DNA of 40,985 nucleotides from Bacteroidota bacterium (GTDB taxonomy: Bacteria; Bacteroidota; Bacteroidia; Sphingobacteriales; Sphingobacteriaceae). The stretch spans positions 1-40,985 of the forward strand of contig JARKUW010000166.1 in NCBI GenBank assembly GCA_029851965.1, given 5' to 3'. Shown here piece by piece: positions 33,012 through 40,985 of this stretch. A model generated the notes under the pieces. That model did no database searches, had not been told where the DNA came from, and saw nothing but the letters and a program-made list of their open reading frames with translations. Every line of letters begins with the position of its first letter. Positions within the stretch are counted from its first letter, which is position 1. A program made the translations under genes and the position numbers.

Positions 33012-33435
33012 ATGGTTTATAATTAATTGCTTATGGTTTAATGTCCAATTTTTCGGATACCTAAAATAGATAAAAATATCTTGTAAAAGCTAAGCAACAC
33101 GCTTTATCCTCAAAAATAATATTTTTGTTACGATCGGTACGCCTGATGGCAATAGCAGCTTTCGACGCAAATTTCCTACCCCCTGGAGTCCTTTTTTCCA
33201 GGTATCCTGACACCGGTTCATGCCTGAAATTTAGGCTCCGATCGGCATCAGTATACTGGCCTTCTCCTAAACGCTAAACTGGGAATGATCTTATGAAAGG
33301 AAACTAAATTTAAATATTTATAAAAAAATATCTTAGAAGTAATAAATTGGTATATTGTTGATAGTAAACATATTAAATCAAAATTACACGAACCAGACAG
33401 CCTGAATTATTTTTCCACCTCAAATTTAACTAACT
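33012..33435. promoter_or_regulatory. 424-bp divergent regulatory region between the dehydrogenase operon and susCD
   Basis: No protein gene is supported here. It contains a 17-bp palindrome of two -7 boxes (33111-33127), two CGATCG palindromes 108 bp apart (33131-33136 and 33239-33244), and an inverted repeat CCTGGA/TCCAGG (33182-33187, 33197-33202). The last 150 bases before susC are very AT-rich. TATTGTTG at 33353-33360 matches the -7 consensus with one mismatch and is the nearest candidate promoter for susC. No sigma/anti-sigma or hybrid two-component regulator gene is adjacent. Confidence 0.6.
33111..33127. promoter_or_regulatory. perfect palindrome of two face-to-face -7 promoter boxes
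   Basis: CAAAAATA at 33111-33118 and TATTTTTG at 33120-33127 are exact reverse complements around a single A. Each arm read on its own strand is TATTTTTG, an exact TAnnTTTG box. The minus-strand box would start the dehydrogenase operon with a leader of about 95 bases. The plus-strand box would give susC a leader of about 300 bases. I see no TTTG at the proper -33 distance for either, so it may instead be an operator. Confidence 0.5.
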
Positions 33436-36400
33436 ATGAACCGATTTTTACCGCTGAATAGGTGGTTTGCCTCCTTGTGCAATCCGCTATTCTCCTCGTT
33501 GTACAAAATTATTTTTTGTATCACCTTATCGTTCCTAAGTCTTGGTGCACATGCACAATCTGTTGTTAAAGGAACTGTCACAGACAATGAGAAAAATTTA
33601 CTTGCCGGGGCGACCGTCACGGCAACCGGCACCTCGGTCAAGGTGCTTACAGACGCTAACGGAAACTTCGCCATCAATGTCCCCGCAAATGTTACCCAGC
33701 TGACCTTCAGCTATGTAGGGATGCAATCTCAAACCGTCCCCATCAATAGCCGTACATCGATATCCGTCGCATTGTCTACGTCCAACGACCTGGAAGTCGT
33801 CGAAGTTGTTGGATATGGATCCGTTCGAAGGCGCGACCTGACGGGCGCAGCAACAACGGTCAAGGCCGAAGACTTTAACAAAGGACCGCTAATAGCACCT
33901 GATCAGTTGATCCAGGGAAAAGTTGCCGGTGTTCAGATGATCAACAACAGCGGACAACCCGGCGGTTCAACAACCGTTCGCATCCGGGGTAATACCGCAA
34001 TCACCGGATCCGGACAGCCCCTGTATGTGGTAGATGGTGTCGCGCTGGACAATAGATCCGCGCGGCCAAGTAACAGTGGAGGCGTTGGAACCGCACCCGG
34101 TGGCAACCCATTAAACTTCATCAATCCGGCAGATATTGCAAGCATGGAAGTGTTGAAGGATGCTTCTGCAACTGCAATCTATGGCTCCAGGGCTGCCTAT
34201 GGTGTGGTGTTGATCACCACCAAAAGAGGACAGACCGGCGCTACTAAGATCGATGTCAACGCATCTTCCGGCATCAGCAACCTGGCGCGGAAAATAGATA
34301 TTTTAGACGGCGATGAGTATCGGGCAGCCCTGTCTCAATATGGTCTGACGACCGGAGATTTCGGAAGCAACGTCGATGCATTGGATGAGATTACGCGTAC
34401 CGCATACAACCAGAATTATTCTATCGGACTGAGCGGCGGCAGTGATGCCAATACTTTCCGCGCTTCATTCGGCTATCAGGATCAGCAGGGTATCATCCGT
34501 AAGACGGATTTCAAGAAATACAGCGGGTCCTTCAACGGGAACTTCAAGTTCCTGGAGAGTAAAAAGCTAGGCTTGGACGTCAGTCTCATCAGCAGTCAAT
34601 ATGTGGAGCATATCGCGCCAATAACAACAGATGCAGGCTTCACCGGAAGTCTGGTTAGTCAGGCGCTATCCTGGAATCCAACGCGGCCTTTCAGAAATCC
34701 GGACGGTTCGCTTTTCATAGAAAGAGGAACAACCATCAATCCGCTGGTCATGCTGGAAGCTTCAAATGACAAGTCCAAAGTTTCTACCATCCTCGGCAGC
34801 GTGTCCCCGTACTACAAGATTACGCCCTGGTTGGAATATCGTATGCTGGCCAGTTTAAATTATAGTACCGGCATCAGAAGAGCCTCTACACGCAGCTTTC
34901 TGAATCTAAACGGAATACAAGCCAATGGAGACTTTCTTGGCGGTTATGCGAGTTACGCCAACTCTGAACTGATCACACAGCAGTTTACCAATACATTAAA
35001 TTTTAATAAAGAAATCGTCAGCAAATTGAATTTGAATGCTATAGTTGGTTATGAGTACACCAATTACATCAACAAGGGTCTGACGAACACCGCCAGAGGC
35101 TTCGGAGACATACCCGTAGATTATACGGATGCCATGGAAGCCACAGCACCAGCAAACCGGACGTTTGATTCCTACAACGACCCGACAACACAGTTGCAGT
35201 CTTATTTTGCTCGTGCAATCTTTAATTATGCGGACAAGTATGTTTTAACGGCCACATTCCGGGCAGATGGTTCAACCAAGTTTGGTTCCAGCAACAGGTA
35301 TGGATACTTTCCGTCGTTCGCGGCAGCATGGGACATCAAGCGCGAAAGCTTCCTAACGGATGTTACCTGGCTGAATCAATTGAAAATCAGGGCCGGCTAT
35401 GGAAAAACAGGTAATCAGGAATTTCCATCCGGATCGGCACAGCAACGCTATGACATCACCTATTCGAGCGGACAGCAGTCCCTCGTTGGTATCAACAATG
35501 AAAATACGAAGTTGAAATGGCAATCGGACAAGCAGACAAACATTGGCGCCGATTTCGCTGTATTCGGAAACAAGATCAGCGGCTCCGTGGATTATTTTAA
35601 TAAGACCACAACAGATCTGCTGTTCCCTCAGATTCCCCTTGTTCCTGCAAATGCAGGGGTAGCCGTAACCTGGGTCAATTTACCAGGAGAAATCACAAAT
35701 AAAGGTGTCGAGGTCACCTTAAACGCAAACATCATCGAAAAGGATAATATCTCCTGGTCGCTTGGTGGAAATGCAACGTTCATCAAAAATAGGGTGGATA
35801 ACGTTGTTGGCATCATAAAAACGGGTGCATTGAGCGGTCAGGGACTCTCTGATGTAACTGCGGAAGTCATTCAAAGCGGCCTTCCTTTGTTTGCCATGAT
35901 GACCAGGGAATATAACGGACTGGATGCAAATGGATTCTCCTTATATACCGATGAGGGCTATACCAGCTACTATGTTGGTGATCCGAATCCAAACCTGATA
36001 CTCGGTTTAAGTACGAACTTCCGATATAAGAAGGTTTCTTTAACAGCCAACTTCAACGGTTCATTTGGACAGGATATTTACAACAATACGGCGAACTCTG
36101 TGTTGCCGCTGCCGAACCTCGGAACCGGAAAGAATGTCCACGCTTCGTTACTAAATCCAGGTATCCAGGAGTCTTTAGCCAATCCGATCGCTGCCTCTTC
36201 CCGGTACATCGAGAAGGGTAACTACCTGAAGCTGGCCAACGCCACCATCAACTACAGTGTAGGGAATATAGGTTCCGCAATCAAGGGCCTTAATCTCTTT
36301 GTGAATGGACAAAATCTGTTTGTCATCACCAAATACAAAGGCTTTGATCCGGAGGTAAACGTAGACAAGGCGGTGAATGGGGTGCCTTCTGCTGGTATCG

Positions 36401-36459
36401 ACTACATTTCGTACCCTACAGCCAGAACCTTCAATTTTGGTGTAAATTTTTCTCTTTAA
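33436..36459 (+). CDS. SusC/RagA family TonB-linked outer-membrane transporter
   Basis: A 1007-residue outer-membrane barrel importing a sugar or glycan with its SusD partner. A signal peptide (FCITLSFLSLGAHAQ, ending near residue 41) is followed by a carboxypeptidase D regulatory-like domain (VVKGTVTDNEKNLLAGATVTATGT to about residue 115). Then come a TonB-box-like LEVVEVVGYGSVRRRDLTGA and the plug with IQGKVAGVQMINNSGQPGGSTTVRIRGN, PLYVVDGVALDN and ASATAIYGSRAAYGVVLITTKRG. The barrel ends with ...NFGVNFSL. There is no N-terminal STN domain, so no sigma/anti-sigma signalling is expected. It lies divergent to the dehydrogenase operon. susD follows after 16 bases. Confidence 0.95.
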   Translation: MNRFLPLNRWFASLCNPLFSSLYKIIFCITLSFLSLGAHAQSVVKGTVTDNEKNLLAGATVTATGTSVKVLTDANGNFAINVPANVTQLTFSYVGMQSQTVPINSRTSISVALSTSNDLEVVEVVGYGSVRRRDLTGAATTVKAEDFNKGPLIAPDQLIQGKVAGVQMINNSGQPGGSTTVRIRGNTAITGSGQPLYVVDGVALDNRSARPSNSGGVGTAPGGNPLNFINPADIASMEVLKDASATAIYGSRAAYGVVLITTKRGQTGATKIDVNASSGISNLARKIDILDGDEYRAALSQYGLTTGDFGSNVDALDEITRTAYNQNYSIGLSGGSDANTFRASFGYQDQQGIIRKTDFKKYSGSFNGNFKFLESKKLGLDVSLISSQYVEHIAPITTDAGFTGSLVSQALSWNPTRPFRNPDGSLFIERGTTINPLVMLEASNDKSKVSTILGSVSPYYKITPWLEYRMLASLNYSTGIRRASTRSFLNLNGIQANGDFLGGYASYANSELITQQFTNTLNFNKEIVSKLNLNAIVGYEYTNYINKGLTNTARGFGDIPVDYTDAMEATAPANRTFDSYNDPTTQLQSYFARAIFNYADKYVLTATFRADGSTKFGSSNRYGYFPSFAAAWDIKRESFLTDVTWLNQLKIRAGYGKTGNQEFPSGSAQQRYDITYSSGQQSLVGINNENTKLKWQSDKQTNIGADFAVFGNKISGSVDYFNKTTTDLLFPQIPLVPANAGVAVTWVNLPGEITNKGVEVTLNANIIEKDNISWSLGGNATFIKNRVDNVVGIIKTGALSGQGLSDVTAEVIQSGLPLFAMMTREYNGLDANGFSLYTDEGYTSYYVGDPNPNLILGLSTNFRYKKVSLTANFNGSFGQDIYNNTANSVLPLPNLGTGKNVHASLLNPGIQESLANPIAASSRYIEKGNYLKLANATINYSVGNIGSAIKGLNLFVNGQNLFVITKYKGFDPEVNVDKAVNGVPSAGIDYISYPTARTFNFGVNFSL

Positions 36460-36475
36460 TTTAATACAGACGGAC

Positions 36476-37987
36476 ATGAAGAATATATATAAGATCGGTT
36501 GTATAGCCCTGGCCTTATTGGTTTCCAGGTGTACAAAGCTCGATGAGAATTTAAATGGTCAACTTGGAAATGCAGGCGTATCGTCTGAAAACGTTTCTGC
36601 CCTCTTAAATGCCACGTATACCGCCATGCGGAGCCCCTTTCAGGGAACCTATGGCTGGTGGGCATTGCAGGAATTTCCTACGGATGAGGCGATCGTGCCG
36701 ACAAGGGCTGGTGACTGGGACGATAATGGTGCCTGGCGAGCGTTGCATTTGCATCGGTGGCAGGCCGACCATGGTCGCATTTCCAGCGTATTCAGAGACC
36801 TGAACAGCGTGAGCTATGTGAGTACCAATGTGTTGAAGTTTAATCCCAACCCATTGCAGGCAGCACAGGCGCGGTTTCTAAGAGCCTTTGCGCAGTTTGC
36901 GATCCTCGACGGGTGGGGGCAGGTCCCTTACCGCGAACCGGGAGAAGAAGTTACCCAGGCGTCTAAAGTAAGAACTGCAGCGGAGCAGATTGACTACCTG
37001 ATTGCCGAGCTAACGGCAATTATTCCCGACTTGCCGGACGGTCCCAACTTCAATGCGAATAAAGACGCTGCGAAAGTGTTGCTTATGAAAGTTTATCTGA
37101 ACAAAGGCGCATTCCTCAACCGGGTTACACCGACTTTCGATCCGGGGGATATGGCCAAGGTAATCACGCTTGCGGATGAGATTATTAGTGGCGGTAAGTA
37201 TAGCTTAACGCCCAACTACTTCGATAATTTCGGCCCGGCAAACAATACGTTATCAAAAGAGAACATCTTCACCGCTCAGAATATTGGCGGCTCTGACGCC
37301 GGCGGACTAAACAGCACCTGGATTGCAGGCTTACACTACAATCAGAATCCAGGCGGCAACAACGGCTTCTCCACGCTCTCTGATTTTTACGACAAATTTG
37401 AAGCTACAGATCAGCGCCGCGGCGGCGCTTACCCTGGAAGCACAAACGTTTCCGGCGTTCGGGTCGGATTCCTGATTGGTCAGCAGTTTGACCAGAACGG
37501 CGTTGCACTGAAAGACCGCAGAGGAAACAACCTTATCTTTACACCAGAAGTCAGCATCATCGAACGGGATCAAAACCACCTGGAGGTCGCCGGTATCCGG
37601 GTCATCAAGTATCCAGTTGACTATGCGAATCTCGCAAATGGCCAGGCAGAAAACGACTGGGTATATTTCAGATATTCCGACGTACTGCTCATGAAAGCGG
37701 AAGCGCAACTGCGAACAAATGCCACTGGCCCTGCATTGACACTGGTCAATTCGGTACGGACGGTACGCGGTGCAACACCGATGACGGCACTCACCTTGGA
37801 GAATTTGCTTGATGAACGTGGAAGAGAGTTCTTCTGGGAAGGTGTAAGGAGACAGGATCTTATCCGATTTGGTAAATTTCTGGAACCTTGGCAGGAAAAA
37901 CCAGTTGATGAAGAGAAGTACCTTCTTTTTCCAATCCCTGATAATCAGCTGGGGAATACAAACTTTACCCAAAATCCCGGCTATTAA
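36476..37987 (+). CDS. SusD/RagB family glycan-binding lipoprotein
   Basis: A 503-residue outer-membrane surface lipoprotein. MKNIYKIGCIALALLVSRC ends in a lipobox with Cys19. SusD family marks are TKLDENLNGQLGN at the start, ARFLRAFAQFAILDGWGQVPY, AAKVLLMKVYLNKGAF, WVYFRYSDVLLMKAEAQLR, LDERGREFFWEGVRRQDLIRFGKF and FPIPDNQLGNTNFTQNPGY at the end. It caps the SusC barrel and binds the ligand. The ligand is unknown; the divergent operon suggests a glycoside or disaccharide. The transcript ends at a strong terminator 15 bases after the stop. Confidence 0.95.
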   Translation: MKNIYKIGCIALALLVSRCTKLDENLNGQLGNAGVSSENVSALLNATYTAMRSPFQGTYGWWALQEFPTDEAIVPTRAGDWDDNGAWRALHLHRWQADHGRISSVFRDLNSVSYVSTNVLKFNPNPLQAAQARFLRAFAQFAILDGWGQVPYREPGEEVTQASKVRTAAEQIDYLIAELTAIIPDLPDGPNFNANKDAAKVLLMKVYLNKGAFLNRVTPTFDPGDMAKVITLADEIISGGKYSLTPNYFDNFGPANNTLSKENIFTAQNIGGSDAGGLNSTWIAGLHYNQNPGGNNGFSTLSDFYDKFEATDQRRGGAYPGSTNVSGVRVGFLIGQQFDQNGVALKDRRGNNLIFTPEVSIIERDQNHLEVAGIRVIKYPVDYANLANGQAENDWVYFRYSDVLLMKAEAQLRTNATGPALTLVNSVRTVRGATPMTALTLENLLDERGREFFWEGVRRQDLIRFGKFLEPWQEKPVDEEKYLLFPIPDNQLGNTNFTQNPGY

Positions 37988-38002
37988 CCACTAAAATCAT
38001 CT

Positions 38003-38042
38003 AAAGGGGTTAACAAGACACAATCTTGTTAACCCCTTTTTT
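38003..38042 (+). terminator. strong intrinsic terminator after susD
   Basis: A perfect 16-bp stem, AAAGGGGTTAACAAGA (38003-38018) with its complement (38024-38039), closes a five-base loop and is followed by a T-run ending at 38042. It ends the susCD transcript. The A/T flanks are uneven, so action on the minus strand is less likely. Confidence 0.93.
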
Positions 38043-38124
38043 ATAGATAACCCCCTGGCCGGTGTCCCAATCCGGTAATTGGGTTTCCACCTGAACATTT
38101 TTCAACAGGTTTGTTTCCTTTTTT

Positions 38125-38132
38125 TACCTTTG
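38125..38132 (+). promoter_or_regulatory. -7 promoter box of the tdh-yebC unit
   Basis: TACCTTTG is an exact match to the Bacteroidota TAnnTTTG box, 16 bases before the ATG at 38149. The only upstream TTTG (38110-38113) is at an 11-base spacing, shorter than usual, so the -33 element is unclear. Confidence 0.5.
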
Positions 38133-38148
38133 CGCAAACGAAAATTCA

Positions 38149-39093
38149 ATGAGTGAGAAAATAGTCGTCTTAGGTTCCAACGGACAAATTGGAACGGAAC
38201 TGGTAACTGAACTGAGAAAAATATATGGTGAAGACCATGTGGTCGCCTGCGACATTAGAAGACCAGACTACGACATCAAGAATTCGGGTCCTTTTGAATT
38301 TGTCAATGTCCTTGAAAAAGAGACTTTAAACAACATCTTTCAAAAATATAAGCCAACGCAGGTGTACCTGTTGGCGGCACTTTTATCCGCAACCGGCGAA
38401 CAAAATCCGAAACTTGCCTGGGATCTGAACATGAACGGCTTATTGAATATTCTTGATCTCGCCATTGTTTACAAAACGGCAAAGGTATACTGGCCAAGTT
38501 CAATTGCGGTGTTCGGCCCGAACTCTCCGAAAGATCATACCGCCCAGTACTGCATTATGGATCCGAATACGGTCTATGGCATCAGTAAGCTCGCCGGAGA
38601 AAGATGGTGTGAATACTACTTTCAGAAATATGGTCTGGATGTACGCAGCATCCGCTATCCGGGTCTGATCAGCTGGAAGGCTGCTCCAGGCGGTGGAACG
38701 ACAGACTATGCCATCCACATCTTTCATGACGCGCTGAAAAAGGGAAGCTACGCATCTTTCCTAAATGCACAAACGGAGCTGCCGATGATGTATATGGATG
38801 ATGCGATCCGTGGTACCATTCAGCTGATGGATGCCCCTGCCGAAAACATATCCATCAGATCAAGTTATAACTTTGCGGGCTTCAGCTTCACTCCAGAAGT
38901 TCTTGCAGCGGAGATCAGGAAACACATTCCGGATTTCAAGCTTACCTATACGGAAAATGATCCTCGTCAGCTGATTGCCGCCAGCTGGCCAAAGTCTATC
39001 GACGATTCTTATGCGGCAAACGACTGGTCATGGAAACCTGAATTTAACCTCAGCAGGATGACCGAAGACATGTTGAAGAATTTAAAAAATTAG
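38149..39093 (+). CDS. tdh: L-threonine 3-dehydrogenase, SDR (epimerase-like) type
   Basis: A 314-residue NAD-dependent enzyme oxidising L-threonine to 2-amino-3-ketobutyrate. GSNGQIGTEL (9-18) is the extended-SDR nucleotide loop. YLLAALLSATGEQNPKLAWDLNMNGLLNIL, WPSSIAVFGP and NTVYGISKLAGERWCEYYFQKYG follow, with catalytic Tyr143 and Lys147. SIRYPGLISWKAAPGGGTTDYAIHIF and ASWPKSIDDSYAANDWSW are typical of the threonine dehydrogenases from Flavobacterium and relatives, and separate it from UDP-galactose epimerases. The yebC gene follows after 25 bases. Confidence 0.93.
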   Translation: MSEKIVVLGSNGQIGTELVTELRKIYGEDHVVACDIRRPDYDIKNSGPFEFVNVLEKETLNNIFQKYKPTQVYLLAALLSATGEQNPKLAWDLNMNGLLNILDLAIVYKTAKVYWPSSIAVFGPNSPKDHTAQYCIMDPNTVYGISKLAGERWCEYYFQKYGLDVRSIRYPGLISWKAAPGGGTTDYAIHIFHDALKKGSYASFLNAQTELPMMYMDDAIRGTIQLMDAPAENISIRSSYNFAGFSFTPEVLAAEIRKHIPDFKLTYTENDPRQLIAASWPKSIDDSYAANDWSWKPEFNLSRMTEDMLKNLKN

Positions 39094-39118
39094 TTAAAAG
39101 TCCTAAAGAAAAATATTT

Positions 39119-39844
39119 ATGGGAAGAGCATTCGAGTTTAGAAAAGAAAGAAAATTTAAACGCTGGGCCAAAATGGCCGTTCAATTTACCCGTATTGGTA
39201 AAGAGATCGTCATGGCCGTTAAAGACAACGGACCAAATCCGGACACAAACTCCCGCCTGCGTACCGCCATCCAGAATGCGAAGGCCGTAAACATGCCTAA
39301 AGACCGCGTAGATGCGGCAATTAAGCGGGCCTCAAACAAAGATGAGAACGGGTACGAAGAACACGTTTATGAGGGTTATGCCCAACATGGTGTAGCCATA
39401 CTGATTGAAACGGCAACAGACAATACGAATCGTACAGTCGCAAACGTGCGCAGTTATTTTAATAAAACCGGCGGAACGCTAGGTAAAACCGGGTCGCTGG
39501 ATTTTATCTTCAACCGTAAATCTATATTCCGGTTTCTGCCGGGAGAGAAAGATCTCGAAGAATTGGAGTTCGAATTGATCGACGCTGGCCTGGAAGAATT
39601 GTACCTGGAGTCCGATGAAGAAGGCAACGATATCGCTGTCGTGCAAACGGCTTTCGAAGACTTTGGAAAAATGCAGAAAGCACTCGAAGATCTGGGTGTT
39701 GAAATGAAAAGTGCAAAACTGGAAAGAATTGCATTGTCTACCATCCCAATTTCAGAAGAACAAGCAGTGGATGTGTTTAAGCTGATCGATAAGCTGGAAG
39801 AGGACGATGATGTCCAGGCCGTATACCACAATATGGCTGAGTAA
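39119..39844 (+). CDS. yebC: YebC/PmpR family protein
   Basis: A 241-residue cytosolic protein of normal family length. MGRAFEFRKERKFKRWAKMAVQFTRIGKEI, NSRLRTAIQNAKAVNMPKDRVDAAIKRA, YEEHVYEGYAQHGVAILIETATDNTNRTVANVRSYFNKTGG and SLDFIFNRKSIFRF are the family blocks. YebC proteins were called transcription regulators; recent work links one branch to relieving ribosome stalling. Which role applies here is open. It shares the tdh transcript and ends at a strong bidirectional hairpin. Confidence 0.95.
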   Translation: MGRAFEFRKERKFKRWAKMAVQFTRIGKEIVMAVKDNGPNPDTNSRLRTAIQNAKAVNMPKDRVDAAIKRASNKDENGYEEHVYEGYAQHGVAILIETATDNTNRTVANVRSYFNKTGGTLGKTGSLDFIFNRKSIFRFLPGEKDLEELEFELIDAGLEELYLESDEEGNDIAVVQTAFEDFGKMQKALEDLGVEMKSAKLERIALSTIPISEEQAVDVFKLIDKLEEDDDVQAVYHNMAE

Positions 39845-39868
39845 ACAGTCAACTAAAAGGCACCAGGT

Positions 39869-39915
39869 AAAAAAAATACCCCCATAAAGCAGACACTTTA
39901 TGGGGGTATTTTTTT
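39869..39915. terminator. bidirectional intrinsic terminator between yebC and the GH3 gene
   Basis: ATACCCCCATAAAG (39876-39889) pairs perfectly with its complement (39896-39909) around a six-base loop. A long A-run lies before it and a T-run after it, so the hairpin works on both strands. It ends yebC (+) and the GH3 gene (-). Confidence 0.93.
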
Positions 39916-39937
39916 GTTCAAAGACGGAGGCGGCCGC

Positions 39938-40985
39938 TTACTCCAGGCTAAAGTCTGCCTCTTTTACATCTCTCGAGTTGGGGCCGATAAATACTTTAAA
40001 CGCGCCCGGCTCTGCTACGTATTTCAAATCGGCGTTGTAGAACTTCAGATCTTCTTCCGTGATGGTAAAAGTAATATCCCTGCTTTCACCCGCCTTCAAG
40101 ATTATTTTTCGAAAGCCTTTCAGCTCTTTTACGGGTCTGGTGATGGTACCGACCACGTCCCTGGTATACAGTTGTACCACCTCCTTGCCATCTCGCTTAC
40201 CGGTGTTTGTAACGGTCACCGTCGCCTGGAGTGATTGCCCGGATTTGAATGCGGAAGCACTCAACTTAATGTTGCTGTAGCTGAATGACGTATAACTCAA
40301 GCCAAATCCAAAAGGGTAGAGCGGGTCATTGCTTACATCCAGGTAGTTCGAACGGAACTTCGAAAACCACTTGCCTTGCTCCAGCGGGCGGCCGGTATTC
40401 TTGTGACTGTAATATAAGGGAACCTGACCTACGTTCTGCGGAAAGGTAGCGGTCAGTTTGCCAGATGGATTTACGGTGCCAAACAGCACATCTGCAATCG
40501 CACTTGCCGCCTGCGTACCACCAAACCAGACATTCAGAATGGCCGGAACATTCTCGCTTTCCCATTTCAGGACAAGCGGACGGCCGGTAAACAAAACAAG
40601 TACAACCGGTTTGCCGGTTTTTAACAATGCAGCGAGCAACCTTTTCTGCACATCGGGAATCCCGATGTCGCTGCGGCTGGAGCTTTCTCCGCTCATCTCT
40701 GAACTCTCTCCCAAAGCAGCCACTACAACATCCGATTTATTCGCATTGTCCACAGCCTCTTTTATCAACTCCGCTTCGCTGCGGTTCTCCCGCGGTATTT
40801 CTCTGCCGAACATCGTCGCCCGGGTTTGATAGTCCGGATCGGAAATCAGGTTGGATCCCACAGCATGTAAGATCTTTACCTGGTTGCCGGCAACACTTTT
40901 CAATCCTTCTAATAGCGAGGGTGTATTGGCGAGATCGGCGTTTACACTCCAGGTTCCCGGCATATTGCTCCTGCTATTGGCCAAA
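39938..40985 (-). CDS. bglX: beta-glucosidase, GH3 (BglX type), 5' end cut by window edge
   Basis: The last 349 codons of a periplasmic GH3 glycosidase; the start lies beyond the right edge. Visible is the C-terminal part of the (alpha/beta)6-sandwich: SDVVVAALGESSEMSGESSSRSDIGIPDVQKRLLAALLKTGKPVVLVL with the candidate acid/base Glu region, LFTGRPLVLKWESENVPAILNVWFGGTQAASAIADVLFG and NPSGKLTATFPQNVGQVPLYYSHKNTGRP. Then DPLYPFGFGLSYTSFSYSNI leads into the fibronectin III-like domain (VTVTNTGKRDGKEVVQLYTRD, PVKELKGFRKIILKAGE). This order is BglX. It likely cleaves beta-glucosides. It converges on yebC and is not in the transcript of the sugar-oxidation operon. Confidence 0.93.
   Translation of the reverse strand, partial: LANSRSNMPGTWSVNADLANTPSLLEGLKSVAGNQVKILHAVGSNLISDPDYQTRATMFGREIPRENRSEAELIKEAVDNANKSDVVVAALGESSEMSGESSSRSDIGIPDVQKRLLAALLKTGKPVVLVLFTGRPLVLKWESENVPAILNVWFGGTQAASAIADVLFGTVNPSGKLTATFPQNVGQVPLYYSHKNTGRPLEQGKWFSKFRSNYLDVSNDPLYPFGFGLSYTSFSYSNIKLSASAFKSGQSLQATVTVTNTGKRDGKEVVQLYTRDVVGTITRPVKELKGFRKIILKAGESRDITFTITEEDLKFYNADLKYVAEPGAFKVFIGPNSRDVKEADFSLE

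Noticed and set aside
33240..33435. Possible ECF sigma-type promoter for susC
   Set aside because: SusC has no STN domain and no sigma/anti-sigma genes are adjacent. Only a one-mismatch -7 box is visible, so I did not assign a sigma factor.
38066..38083. Small hairpin CCCAAT/ATTGGG between the susD terminator and tdh
   Set aside because: Six-base stem with no T-run; too weak to call a terminator or an RNA gene.
1..40985. CRISPR arrays, tRNA/rRNA genes, insertion sequences, prophage or integrase genes
   Set aside because: No spaced direct repeats, transposase-like proteins, terminal inverted repeats or cloverleaf sequences were recognised on either strand by reading.

Overview
The window looks like a chromosomal segment of a Bacteroidota bacterium, most probably Sphingobacteriaceae (Pedobacter-like). 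The evidence is a SusC/SusD pair, promoter boxes of the TAnnTTTG type, a short-chain-type L-threonine dehydrogenase, a BT_3928-type DoxX protein, a DUF1599 protein, and several Tat-exported oxidoreductases and TIM-barrel proteins. The placement is an inference from gene content, not from a phylogeny.

Layout. (1) Positions 1-11269, all on the minus strand: a Wzx/Wzy-type surface polysaccharide operon. Read in transcription order it runs export lipoprotein (Wza-like), polymerisation tyrosine kinase (Wzc-like), flippase, GT2, a GT-D-like protein, O-antigen polymerase/ligase-like protein, and four more glycosyltransferase-like genes. The last of these runs off the left edge. No initiating sugar-phosphate transferase is in view. 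(2) Positions 11636-12146: a monocistronic bacilliredoxin with a good promoter and terminator. (3) Positions 12215-18122: housekeeping genes. These are cdaA (c-di-AMP synthase) and folP on minus; a duplicated-domain DUF1599 protein, a DoxX-like protein, an orphan ABC permease and aroK on plus; and truA on minus. (4) Positions 18126-22622, minus strand: GH20 hexosaminidase, PBP4-type D-Ala-D-Ala carboxypeptidase and asd, a loosely cell-wall-related set. (5) Positions 22699-33011, minus strand: a ten-gene oxidative sugar-metabolism operon. It encodes a GMC dehydrogenase with its Tat-lipoprotein small subunit, a lipoprotein cytochrome c, two Gfo/Idh oxidoreductases, three TIM-barrel isomerase/epimerase-like proteins, a DUF1080 (3-keto-disaccharide hydrolase) protein and an MFS transporter. 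(6) Positions 33436-37987, plus strand: a divergent susC/susD pair. (7) Positions 38149-39844, plus strand: tdh and yebC. (8) Positions 39938-40985, minus strand: the C-terminal part of a GH3 beta-glucosidase, cut by the right edge.

The most interesting part is regions 5 and 6. A SusCD importer lies back to back with a three-component periplasmic dehydrogenase (GMC, hitch-hiker small subunit, cytochrome) and the protein families of the 3-keto-glycoside route. There is no classical glycoside hydrolase in either transcript. The likely logic is import of a glycoside, oxidation at C3 in the periplasm with electrons passed to a c-type cytochrome, cleavage by the DUF1080 and/or TIM-barrel proteins, then uptake and reduction by Gfo/Idh enzymes. 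The set is doubled: one TIM-barrel/oxidoreductase group carries Tat signals and another has none, suggesting work on both sides of the inner membrane. The 424-bp gap between the divergent units holds an unusual perfect palindrome whose two arms are both promoter -7 boxes.
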